From the NCBI GenBank assembly GCA_900550035.1, contig URQS01000012.1:1-64000 (forward strand): 64,000 nucleotides of DNA, written 5' to 3'. Origin of the DNA: an uncultured Prevotella sp. (GTDB taxonomy: Bacteria; Bacteroidota; Bacteroidia; Bacteroidales; Bacteroidaceae). Within the stretch, counting starts at the first letter, position 1; every line of letters begins with the position of its first letter. The notes beneath the pieces are model-generated. The model was not told the origin of the DNA and searched no databases. It saw only the letters and a program-made list of their open reading frames with translations. Below, in pieces: positions 47,829 through 55,746 of the stretch. The translations under genes and the position numbers were made by a program.

Positions 47829-48845
47829 TTAGTCTATATGCTTTTTGCCAGACAGATGCCTTGTTGGCTCCTGCTTCTTCTTGTCCTGTTGCTTATGCGT
47901 AGCATACACGATGGCTTCGAGCTGCATTATGAGGTTGCGCTTCTTCTTGCCGGGGGCATAGACGAAGCCTTCTATGGTGACTACTTCGCGAGGATAATAT
48001 CCCCATATCGAACGTGCCACAAGCGGTCCGCCCATGGCGTCGCCTTTCATTTCCCACAGTCCGCGCCATTCTTGCGTGAGGATGTCTTCCCGCTCGTCGT
48101 GCTTATATATAACGCTACATGCATCATGCACCGTTGTCATATACATAGAGTCGGTTTCGCCCTTGATGTTGACTTGCATCACACTGTCGCGTTTGCGAAA
48201 CTGCTGTTTGTAGATACAAATATTCTGCATAGCCGTTGGCGAGTCGTTGGATATCCACAAGAAGTCCTTGCCACGCTTGCACGACTTCATATCGGCAGGA
48301 ATCGGAATGTCGAAACCGAACATTCGCTTCACTTCTGCCTCCATCTTCGGGTTGTGTTTGTGCTGCAAGGTCTCGATGTAGGCTTTTGATTCGTGGGCTT
48401 TAAGTAGTTTGGCCAATGTGTGTGCGTTGCCTTGTAGGGCTGTGCCATCGGGTGTGGTGTCATGCAGACATTGGACAGACGGTGTGCATATGCGCACTAT
48501 CAATTGCGGCTCGGCGTACATATTGCGTTTGCATTCAAGACGCAACTTTTCGTATTTCTTGGGGTTGATGTCTACTACGATTAGCGACCTTGCATATCGC
48601 AACACTCCTGTCAATGCGTCAGTCGGCTTTACATCAGTCTCGCGCACGTCAAACATTGGCTCTGATTGTAGCAATCCTTCAACGTCAATGCTTAGTGTCT
48701 TGTACAATATGCTGTCAACATCGCCCACTACAGTCACCTCGTACGGTCTGCCGCCACTTGTGGGCAACATGCTCTTGCGGTCGTTGCAGGATGCAATGAG
48801 CAGGCAGAAGATGGTAAAAAGCAGACAATAACCAAACTTGTACAT
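47829..48845 (-). CDS. DUF4837 lipoprotein
   Basis: The 338-residue lipoprotein (LLIASCNDRKSMLPTSGG, Cys near residue 20) matches the DUF4837 family: PYEVTVVGDVDSILYK, then a region with RYARSLIVVDINPKKYEK, and the C-terminal RGLWEMKGDAMGGPLVARS and GFVYAPGKKKRNLIMQLEAI. The family is restricted to Bacteroidetes and its function is unknown; a periplasmic or outer-membrane location is expected. It lies between rlmN and pdxA in the operon. Confidence 0.85.
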   Translation of the reverse strand: MYKFGYCLLFTIFCLLIASCNDRKSMLPTSGGRPYEVTVVGDVDSILYKTLSIDVEGLLQSEPMFDVRETDVKPTDALTGVLRYARSLIVVDINPKKYEKLRLECKRNMYAEPQLIVRICTPSVQCLHDTTPDGTALQGNAHTLAKLLKAHESKAYIETLQHKHNPKMEAEVKRMFGFDIPIPADMKSCKRGKDFLWISNDSPTAMQNICIYKQQFRKRDSVMQVNIKGETDSMYMTTVHDACSVIYKHDEREDILTQEWRGLWEMKGDAMGGPLVARSIWGYYPREVVTIEGFVYAPGKKKRNLIMQLEAIVYATHKQQDKKKQEPTRHLSGKKHID

Positions 48846-48854
48846 TTCGTTTTA

Positions 48855-48940
48855 GTTGAAAGTTGAAAGTTGAGAGTTGAGAGTTTGGGGCAGAGAGTAG
48901 AGGGTATTCATAACTCTCAACTCACAATTCTCAACTCTCA
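48855..48940. repeat. heptamer-built inverted repeat upstream of the DUF4837 gene
   Basis: Left arm units gttgaaa, gttgaaa, gttgaga, gttgaga; right arm the complement of gttgaga, gttgaga, gttgaga, gttatga. They can fold into a long hairpin in the rlmN-DUF4837 spacer. Same family as the arms at 22401-22550. Confidence 0.8.
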
Positions 48941-48943
48941 ACT

Positions 48944-49990
48944 TTAGTTTTCTTTTCTTTCTTCCTCTATCGTCTTAGCCGTTGATAGCAGTCCACACGC
49001 AGCGAAGATGTCCTGTCCGCGGCTTGCGCGTATCGTGGTGATGATGCCGTGGTTGTTGAGATAGTCGCGGAAAGCCTCCATCTTCTGTTCGTCGCAGCCT
49101 TCGAGGTCAACGTTAGGAATCTTGTGGAAGCGTATGAGATTGATGCGGCAGAAGAGTCCCTTGGTCAGCTTCACAATCTCGCGGGCGTGAGTCATTGAGT
49201 CGTTTACGCCACGGAACATAATATATTCGAACGAGAGGCGACGCTGATGAGTGAAGTCGTACTGGTGCATGAGGTCGATAATCTCGGTTATCGACATTCC
49301 GCGCTCGGCAGGCATGAGCATGGCGCGCTGTTCGGGTATGGGCGAGTGCATGCTGATAGCAACATGGCATTCGCTCTCGTCGAGGAATCTCTTCAGCTTG
49401 TTCTTCACACCAACGCTGCTTACGGTGATGCGCTTGGGGCTCCAAGCGTAGCCATAATCTGATGTCAGCACCTCAGTAGCCTTCAGCACGTTGTCGAGAT
49501 TGTCCATAGGTTCGCCCTGTCCCATAAACACGACGTTGGTGAGTTTGTCGCGTTCGGGCAGAGTGTAAATCTGGTTGAGAATGTCTGTCACAGTAAGATA
49601 ACCCTCAAAACCCTGTTTGCCCGTTTGGCAGAACAGACAGTTCATCTTGCAGCCTACCTCGCACGATACACATAGCGTTGCGCGGTCGTGGTCGGGAATG
49701 TATACCGTCTCTACATGCTTGCCCGATGCGGTAGGAAAGAGATACTTGATGGTGCCGTCCTTCGACTTCTGGCATTCGATGTGTGGCATGCAGCCAATGG
49801 TGTATTCGGCGGCAAGCTTCTCGCGGTTTGCCTTTGATATGTTGGTCATTTCGTCAATCGACTCCACATGCTGTGTGTAAAGCCACTTTGCCATCTGTCC
49901 GCCAGTGAAGGCAGGCATACCGAGCGACTTTGCCACTTCTTTCAGTTCTGAGAGCGATAGTCCGAGTAGGGGTTTCTTATTGTCTGTCAT
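48944..49990 (-). CDS. rlmN: 23S rRNA (adenine2503-C2)-methyltransferase
   Basis: The 348-residue radical-SAM enzyme has LGLSLSELKEVAKSLG at the start, the cluster motif CEVGCKMNCLFCQTGKQGF near residue 110, VVFMGQGEPMDNLDNV, and the resolving Cys in the C-terminal IRASRGQDIFAACGLL. It methylates A2503 of 23S rRNA and A37 of some tRNAs. First gene of the long minus-strand operon to secG, with an exact promoter. Confidence 0.94.
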   Translation of the reverse strand: MTDNKKPLLGLSLSELKEVAKSLGMPAFTGGQMAKWLYTQHVESIDEMTNISKANREKLAAEYTIGCMPHIECQKSKDGTIKYLFPTASGKHVETVYIPDHDRATLCVSCEVGCKMNCLFCQTGKQGFEGYLTVTDILNQIYTLPERDKLTNVVFMGQGEPMDNLDNVLKATEVLTSDYGYAWSPKRITVSSVGVKNKLKRFLDESECHVAISMHSPIPEQRAMLMPAERGMSITEIIDLMHQYDFTHQRRLSFEYIMFRGVNDSMTHAREIVKLTKGLFCRINLIRFHKIPNVDLEGCDEQKMEAFRDYLNNHGIITTIRASRGQDIFAACGLLSTAKTIEEERKEN

Positions 49991-50027
49991 ATGATTTTGT
50001 TAGCGATTTGTTTCGTTTATATTTCTG

Positions 50028-50059
50028 CAAAATTAATGTTTTATTCGCAGAATACCAAA
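50028..50059 (-). promoter_or_regulatory. promoter of rlmN operon
   Basis: Minus-strand TTTG at 50059-50056, 20-bp spacer, TAATTTTG at 50035-50028. Confidence 0.7.
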
Positions 50060-50074
50060 TGTTTGGGGGTGTAA

Positions 50075-50129
50075 TTCAAATGGAGCACTTTTACATTTCA
50101 AATGGAGTTCATTCGCACTTCAAATGTAG
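50075..50129. repeat. three TTCAAATGgAG copies at exact 22-bp spacing
   Basis: Copies at 50075-50085 and 50097-50107 are identical and the third at 50119-50129 differs by one base. The spacing of 22 bp is about two helical turns, so all sit on nearly the same DNA face, 16 bp upstream of the rlmN promoter -33 box. They may be operator sites or a small tandem repeat. The rest of 49991-50292 holds only promoters. Confidence 0.65.
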
Positions 50130-50249
50130 TGTGTTTGTGCTTCAGTTGTTGTCTTTTGTAAGCAGGACGTACAACGCAAACATGCCCATAATAATGCAGC
50201 TTTTGTAGGGTTTTTATGTCGCAAGTATGACTTTTCGGAAAATATCTGT

Positions 50250-50257
50250 TATCTTTG
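50250..50257 (+). promoter_or_regulatory. -7 element of the HAD fusion gene
   Basis: TATCTTTG, 35 nt before the ATG at 50293. Confidence 0.55.
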
Positions 50258-50292
50258 TGCTTGATTATTGAATAAAGATAACAATAACGATT

Positions 50293-51395
50293 ATGATAAA
50301 GAATTTGATTTTCGACTTTGGCAAGGTGCTTGTCGATTATGATTATATGCTGGTGTTGGACCAGGTGTTCAGTACACACGAGCAGTCGGTTGATTTCTAC
50401 AAGCATCTTATGGCTGAGGGATGGAACAAGCGATTGGACCGTGAGGATAAGCCTTTTGAGGCTATCATTGATGATATGGCAGAAGCGATGCCGCAGTATG
50501 CCGACGAAATACGTCAGTTTGGCAAGCGCTATACGGAGTTTGTCATTGGCGAGATTGACGGGATGCGCTCCCTGCTTGGACGCTTGAAGCAGGAGGGGTA
50601 CAGACTCTTTGGACTGACCAACTGGTGCAGCAAGGTGCATGTAACAATGAAGCAGTATCCGATATTCGAACTGCTGGAGGACCGTTTGGTTTCGTCGGAA
50701 GGCATCTGATAAAGCCCGAACGTGCAATATATGAGCGTATGTGCGAGAAGTTCGCATTGAAACCCGAAGAGTGCGTTTTTGCCGACGACAGAATGGACAA
50801 TATTGAGGCTGCCCGTGCTTATGGTATGCGTGGCATTGTGTTTAGAGATGCGCGTCAGTATGAGGCCGATTTGCGTCGTATTCTTGACATAGAGAGTAGG
50901 GTGGAGCGTGCCGTAGACAATTTCATGCAGGGCTATGGCTGCTGCCAGTCGGTAGTGGCAGCATTTGCTGATATGTACGGTCTTGACGATAATCTTGCCA
51001 AGCGCATTGGTGCCGGTTTTGGTGGTGGAGTAGGACGCATGCGTATGATGTGTGGCGCAGTGTCGGGTATCGTGACCTGTGTAGGACTCGACTGCGGACA
51101 GACCGACGGCGCCGACCGTGAGGGTAAGTCGGCTTGCTACAAGGTTGTGCAGGATCTGCTCGCCAAATCGAAAGAGCAGAATGGCTCACTTATCTGTGCT
51201 GAGATACTCGGACTGAAAGGTGTGGAGAAGGCGCAGTCGTCGTATGTGGCTTCGGCACGTACCGCCGAATATTACAAGAAGCGCCCATGTGCCGCCAAGG
51301 TAGAGAGCGCAGCACGTATATTTGCCGACTATCTGGAGGACAAACTCTTCGCTGAGGAGTGTGCTGCCGACGACAGTAGGTCGGTTTACAGATAA
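50293..51395 (+). pseudogene. HAD hydrolase fused to C_GCAxxG_C_C domain, frameshifted
   Basis: The first frame (from ATG 50293) is a HAD hydrolase with IFDFGKVLVDYDYM at the start and LFGLTNWCSKV near residue 108, and stops at 50707-50709 after VSSEGI. A second frame continues from about 50700 as HLIKPERAIYERMCEKFALK and FADDRMDNIEAARAYGM (HAD motifs III and IV), then a C_GCAxxG_C_C redox domain with NFMQGYGCCQSVVAAF, GAGFGGGVGR and MCGAVSGIV. One added base joins both into 367 residues. The fusion suggests redox-linked phosphatase activity. Either a recent mutation or a sequence error. Confidence 0.7.
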
Positions 51396-51406
51396 TATTG
51401 ATTGCT

Positions 51407-51442
51407 AAAAATGCGGATAATGCTAAAATTGTCCGCATTTTT
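51407..51442 (+). terminator. terminator after the HAD fusion gene
   Basis: Stem aaaaatgcgga / tccgcattttt. Its T-rich end overlaps the likely -33 region of the next promoter. Confidence 0.75.
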
Positions 51443-51466
51443 GGTACTTGTGAAAATATTTTGTTG

Positions 51467-51474
51467 TATCTTTG
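51467..51474 (+). promoter_or_regulatory. -7 element of the L,D-transpeptidase/sigma operon
   Basis: TATCTTTG, 41 nt before the ATG at 51515; a TTTG lies at 51440-51443 with a longer 23-bp spacer. Confidence 0.5.
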
Positions 51475-51514
51475 CAGAAACACATACAACGGATTGTAGT
51501 AAAAAATAGATATT

Positions 51515-51835
51515 ATGTCAAAAAATATACTCATAGCAATGTTTATGGCTGTTGCCGGCATGTTTGTGCCATGCAGTGCCGAGGCGGTTTGTTTGACAGA
51601 AATGGAAATGATAGACAATAATGACCTGTCGAAGATAACCATTTCGGTCAATGAGTCGGTGTTGCGCATTACGGGTGCTGCGGGAATGACAATGTCTGTT
51701 TATAATATCACAGGCGGTGTACCTGTGATGAAAGTTAAGATTGACGGCTCGGACAAGCGTTACGACCTGAATTTGCCGCGAGGCATTTATATCGTTCAGG
51801 TTGGTAAGGCCGTACGTAAAATAGTCATAAAATAA
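51515..51835 (+). CDS. small secreted protein made of a sorting-domain-like module
   Basis: The 106-residue protein has a signal peptide (MSKNILIAMFMAVAGMFVPC) and then about 80 residues resembling the C-terminal type A sorting domain of the type IX secretion system: ITISVNESVLRITGA, MSVYNITGGVPVMKVKIDG, LNLPRGIYIVQVGKAVRKI. Normally this module is the tail of a larger cargo; here it is nearly the entire protein. The stop is two bases before the L,D-transpeptidase start, so they are co-translated. Confidence 0.65.
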   Translation: MSKNILIAMFMAVAGMFVPCSAEAVCLTEMEMIDNNDLSKITISVNESVLRITGAAGMTMSVYNITGGVPVMKVKIDGSDKRYDLNLPRGIYIVQVGKAVRKIVIK

Positions 51836-51837
51836 TA

Positions 51838-53418
51838 TTGCTTTTGAGAAATCTGCATTTTGAGCCTTTAAGGTTCTTTGTTTTTATAGCTCTTATAGCA
51901 TGTGCATTGTGCTCGTGCAATGAGAGAAAGGTTGATATGCACGTTTCTCTTGATTTGTTCTCTGATTTGCAGAAGGATTATTGGCAAATAGATGAGGACA
52001 AGATAAGTGAGAATATACGTCGTATTGCTTTGGCGGATAGGCCGCAAATGACAGCCGACCGACATACACGTACCTATTATCTTGAAGGCGGACGCCCCAT
52101 GTGGCTTTTGCGCGGAGGTGCCGATAGCAGAGTGGATAGTGTGCTCAAGTATGTTGCAAAAGTGGATTCGTTCGGCTTTTCGCGTGAAGACTTCTGCTAT
52201 GCTACAATATGTAGTGACCTGGCACGTGTACAGAACCTCGACTTTGATACCCTTCCCGATGCCACCAATGACATCAATCGTGTGTATGCCCGACTGGAAT
52301 ACAGCCTGACGAAGGCCTTCCTGCGCTATTGCGAAGGTCAGCGCTTTGGTTTTGCCAATCCCTATGATTTGTTCAATCGTCTTGATGTGCGCGACAGCGA
52401 CTCGGTTCACGTATCCTATCGCTCGCTTTATGGAGTGCCTACCAAGTTGGCAAATCGTGAATTTCTTGATGAAGCTTACGGGGCAATAGCGGGTGGCTGT
52501 GAAAAGGTGGGGGCATTCATGCATGCTTCTTATCCCGAAAATCCTCTTTTCTCAGAATTTTGTAAGATGCTATCGCGCCCGTTGTCGGCTGCCGAACGCC
52601 GCCGTGTGTTCTGCAATATAGAACGCAGCCGATGGCGTCATGGCGACTATCCACAGCTGCACGACAAGTATGTGCTTGTGAACGTGCCAACGCAGCAGCT
52701 TGAAGCAGTTGATAATGACAACCGAATGACTATGCGTATTGCACTCGGCAGTCTGGAAACGAAGACTCCGTTGCTCACAGGACGCATCAAGCGCATTGAC
52801 TTCAATCCGCAATGGATCATTCCTAAGAGCATCATCAAGACATCGGTGCGCCATCATGCAGGCGATGTGGGCTACTTCGAGCGCCATAACTATTTCGTAC
52901 GCGAGCGCAAGACGGGTAAGGAGGTGAATCCGTCGCTTGTGACAGCCGACATGATGATGAGCCACGACTATCATGTCGTTCAGCGCGGAGGCAAAGGCAA
53001 TGCTTTGGGACGTATTATCTTCCGCTTTGACAACGACTACAGTATATATTTGCATGACACATCAAGTCCTTCGGTGTTTGCCAATCGTAAACGTATTGTT
53101 TCGCATGGTTGTATACGTGTGGAGCGGCCTTACGATCTTGCCGTATTCATGCTTGCCGACAAGGACGAGCGGGTTATGGAAAAGATGAAGTACTCTATAG
53201 CTGTGGATTATGGCAACGATGGTGGCGATGCCGACGAGCGTCCGGTGATTGACAAGAGTAAATTGCTGCGCAGTCTGAGCGTGAATCCAACAGTTCCGCT
53301 GTTCATTACCTATTACACATTATATCCAAATGCCGATGGTGTAATGGTGGGTTATGACGACATATATGGTTTCGACCCCGTGATATATGCTAAAATTCAG
53401 AATTTCATAAAACAATAA
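51838..53418 (+). CDS. L,D-transpeptidase (YkuD family)
   Basis: The 526-residue lipoprotein-like protein begins with TTG and has a hydrophobic start with CSC near residue 26. The YkuD catalytic domain lies at about 270-450, with the His in YLHDTSSPSVFANR and the catalytic Cys in IVSHGCIRVERP near residue 426. The preceding region has a peptidoglycan-binding character (LEYSLTKAFLRYCEGQRFGF). It forms 3-3 cross-links or attaches proteins to peptidoglycan. It is followed after 5 bp by an ECF sigma gene. Confidence 0.87.
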   Translation: MLLRNLHFEPLRFFVFIALIACALCSCNERKVDMHVSLDLFSDLQKDYWQIDEDKISENIRRIALADRPQMTADRHTRTYYLEGGRPMWLLRGGADSRVDSVLKYVAKVDSFGFSREDFCYATICSDLARVQNLDFDTLPDATNDINRVYARLEYSLTKAFLRYCEGQRFGFANPYDLFNRLDVRDSDSVHVSYRSLYGVPTKLANREFLDEAYGAIAGGCEKVGAFMHASYPENPLFSEFCKMLSRPLSAAERRRVFCNIERSRWRHGDYPQLHDKYVLVNVPTQQLEAVDNDNRMTMRIALGSLETKTPLLTGRIKRIDFNPQWIIPKSIIKTSVRHHAGDVGYFERHNYFVRERKTGKEVNPSLVTADMMMSHDYHVVQRGGKGNALGRIIFRFDNDYSIYLHDTSSPSVFANRKRIVSHGCIRVERPYDLAVFMLADKDERVMEKMKYSIAVDYGNDGGDADERPVIDKSKLLRSLSVNPTVPLFITYYTLYPNADGVMVGYDDIYGFDPVIYAKIQNFIKQ

Positions 53419-53423
53419 TAACG

Positions 53424-53951
53424 ATGTCAACCAACATGCCGACAACCGAAGCTGAAAAACAAGCGTTTTTCGCCAATATTGTTGCCCAGTACAGCGAGCG
53501 GCTGTATTGGACGGTTCGACGTATAGTGATTGACCATGACGATGCAGATGACGTACTCCAAAATGCCTTTGTTAAGGCTTGGAGCAATATGGACGATTTT
53601 CAGAACCGTTCGAAAATATCCACATGGTTGTATCGGATTGCTGTGAATGAGGCGCTCGATTTTGTTCGTCGCAAGAAGGATACAGCATCGCTTGGCGAGG
53701 AAGGCAACGTGGCAGTAGTCAATCGGTTGATGGCCGATGATTATTTTGACGGTGACCGGGCGCAGGCTCTGCTGCAGGCGGCAATAGCTTCGCTGCCCGA
53801 TGTGCAGCGTGTGGTGTTCAACCTACGATATTACGACGAAATGAAATATTCGGACATAAGCCAGATGCTCAATACTTCTGAGGGAGCATTAAAGGCGAGT
53901 TATCACATAGCGGTGAAGAAGATAACTGCATTTGTCAAGAGTCATGAGTGA
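53424..53951 (+). CDS. ECF-family RNA polymerase sigma factor
   Basis: The 175-residue protein has region 2 (about 20-90: IVAQYSERLYWTVRRIVIDH, DADDVLQNAFVKAWSNMDDF, STWLYRIAVNEALDFVRRK) and region 4 (about 118-170: LPDVQRVVFNLRYYDEMKYS, then ALKASYHIAVKKI). Start ATG 53424 is five bases after the transpeptidase stop. The next two genes encode a one-helix membrane protein and a secreted Spy-like protein, so this is probably a cell-envelope stress sigma factor. Confidence 0.88.
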   Translation: MSTNMPTTEAEKQAFFANIVAQYSERLYWTVRRIVIDHDDADDVLQNAFVKAWSNMDDFQNRSKISTWLYRIAVNEALDFVRRKKDTASLGEEGNVAVVNRLMADDYFDGDRAQALLQAAIASLPDVQRVVFNLRYYDEMKYSDISQMLNTSEGALKASYHIAVKKITAFVKSHE

Positions 53952-54063
53952 GAAGCATATATTTTAAAACTTATGCTATATATAAATTATGTGTATAAAA
54001 TTGATGAGCAAATTAAACCTTTATAGTTTTTGTGAGTCAAATACATAAAATTATTGAAGGAAT

Positions 54064-54477
54064 ATGGAATCTGATGAGAAATTTTTAGAGAGGAAATTCG
54101 GAAGACAGAACCATTTTGCTGTCCCCGAAGGATACTTGCAGAACTTGACCGCATCTGTAATGGCCAATGTCAGCAAGCAGCCCGACTGTGATATGCCAAA
54201 TAAGGAAACTGCCTATTCAAAAGTTGTTGTTATGCAACCTTGGTGGCGACGTACTCGTGTGCGTATAGCTGCGGCGGCTGCCTGTCTGTTGGTGGCTGGC
54301 GGTACGGCTTTTTATACGTATACGGATTCAGAGCATAATGCCGAGCCGGTTTCTAATGTTGCAGCATCCACTTCGAATCATAATATAGAGATGGGAACTT
54401 CTGCATCATACAATGAAATAGCCGACTATACTATGCTCGATAATGATGATATTTATTCGCTTTTAGCAAGTAATTAA
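54064..54477 (+). CDS. probable anti-sigma factor, single-pass membrane protein
   Basis: The 137-residue protein begins MESDEKFLERKFGRQNHFAV with PEGYLQNLTASVMANV, a pattern seen in Bacteroidales anti-sigma-like proteins next to ECF genes. One membrane helix (about 66-88, VRIAAAAACLLVAGGTAFYT) separates it from a short periplasmic part ending DNDDIYSLLASN. Its stop overlaps the next start by one base. The role is inferred from position and topology. Confidence 0.6.
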   Translation: MESDEKFLERKFGRQNHFAVPEGYLQNLTASVMANVSKQPDCDMPNKETAYSKVVVMQPWWRRTRVRIAAAAACLLVAGGTAFYTYTDSEHNAEPVSNVAASTSNHNIEMGTSASYNEIADYTMLDNDDIYSLLASN

Positions 54478-54938
54478 TGTTGAAAAAACAGGAAAGAATG
54501 AGAATAAGTAAATTTCTGATAATTGCACTCATGACTTTTGTAGTGTCATTGGCGCAAGCCCAGAAGCCGAAGCATTTTGACCCAGAACGCTTTCAGCGCG
54601 AACTTGAACAATTCATAGCTACACAAGCATGCTTGTCTCCGGCAGAGTCGGCTGAGTTTTTCCCGGTTTACCGTGAAATGCGCAATAAGCAATGGGCGTA
54701 TTTCGCAAACGAACGTCGTCTGCGTCATATCGACACAAGCGATGACAAGGCATGTGCTGAGGCCATTCGCAAGCGTGATGCTGGCGACTTGGAGCTGAAA
54801 CGTATCCAGCAGACGTATCACGAGAAGTTTATGACTATTCTGCCGGCATCAAAAGTATATCTTATTATTAAGGCAGAGGATAATTTCCATCGTCGATTGT
54901 TCAAGCCAAACAATGGGGCAAAGAAGAAAACCAATTAA
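54477..54938 (+). CDS. secreted Spy/CpxP-like helical protein
   Basis: The 153-residue protein has a signal peptide (MRISKFLIIALMTFVVSLAQ from ATG 54498; ATG 54477 adds seven residues and overlaps the upstream stop). The mature part is a charged, mainly helical chain: HFDPERFQRELEQFIATQAC, LSPAESAEFFPVYREMRNKQ and LKRIQQTYHEKFMTILPASK. This length and the Arg/Glu-rich helices resemble Spy/CpxP/ZraP periplasmic sensors. With the sigma and anti-sigma genes it may sense or buffer envelope stress. Confidence 0.6.
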   Translation: MLKKQERMRISKFLIIALMTFVVSLAQAQKPKHFDPERFQRELEQFIATQACLSPAESAEFFPVYREMRNKQWAYFANERRLRHIDTSDDKACAEAIRKRDAGDLELKRIQQTYHEKFMTILPASKVYLIIKAEDNFHRRLFKPNNGAKKKTN

Positions 54939-54959
54939 TTTATACAGGATATATTTAAG

Positions 54960-55691
54960 ATGCAACGCTATTTTATAACATTCGCCTACGACGGTACGGC
55001 TTATCACGGCTGGCAAATACAGCCCAATGGCAACTCTGTACAAGAGGAGTTGCAGAAGGCTATCTCTACAATATTGCGTGAAAATATAGAGGTCGTGGGA
55101 GCTGGACGTACTGATGCCGGTGTGCATGCGCGACGTATGACTGCACATTTCGAGACTGAAGCCAATTTCGATTGTGCGCAATTGGCTTACAAACTCAATC
55201 GTTTGGTGCCACGCGACATTTCTGTTTATGATGTCAATCCGGTCGATGCTGACATGCATGCACGTTTTAGCGCTACGTTGCGTACATACCATTATTATAT
55301 ACATACACGCAAGAATCCTTTCTTACGTCACTATTCTTGCGAGCTACATTATCAGCTCGATTTCGAACTTATGAACAAGGCTGCCGAACGTCTGCTTGCA
55401 GTAGATGATTTCGGTGCTTTCTGCAAGGCGCATGCCGATGTCAAGACCACTCTGTGCAATGTCACAGAAGCTGTATGGGTGCGTGATGCTGAGGATTCAT
55501 GGCATTTCCGAATTTCTGCCAACCGCTTTCTGCGCAATATGGTGCGTGCTGTAGTTGGTACGCTTATCGAGGTGGGACGTCATCGTATGACATTGGAACA
55601 GTTTGATCGTGTCATAGCGAGTGGAAGTCGCTCTAATGCCGGTGAAAGTATGCCAGGAAATGCTTTATTCCTTGAGGATGTACGGTATTGA
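54960..55691 (+). CDS. truA: tRNA pseudouridine38-40 synthase
   Basis: The 243-residue protein has FAYDGTAYHGWQIQPNGNSV at the start, the catalytic Asp in VGAGRTDAGVHARRM near residue 52, and the C-terminal FRISANRFLRNMVRAVVGTL. TruA converts U38-U40 in the anticodon stem of many tRNAs to pseudouridine. Normal length for the family. Confidence 0.95.
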   Translation: MQRYFITFAYDGTAYHGWQIQPNGNSVQEELQKAISTILRENIEVVGAGRTDAGVHARRMTAHFETEANFDCAQLAYKLNRLVPRDISVYDVNPVDADMHARFSATLRTYHYYIHTRKNPFLRHYSCELHYQLDFELMNKAAERLLAVDDFGAFCKAHADVKTTLCNVTEAVWVRDAEDSWHFRISANRFLRNMVRAVVGTLIEVGRHRMTLEQFDRVIASGSRSNAGESMPGNALFLEDVRY

Positions 55692-55746
55692 GAAGATTGA
55701 GCGTATTGTATGATAATGTAGTGTTGATTATTTGTAGTATTATTTT

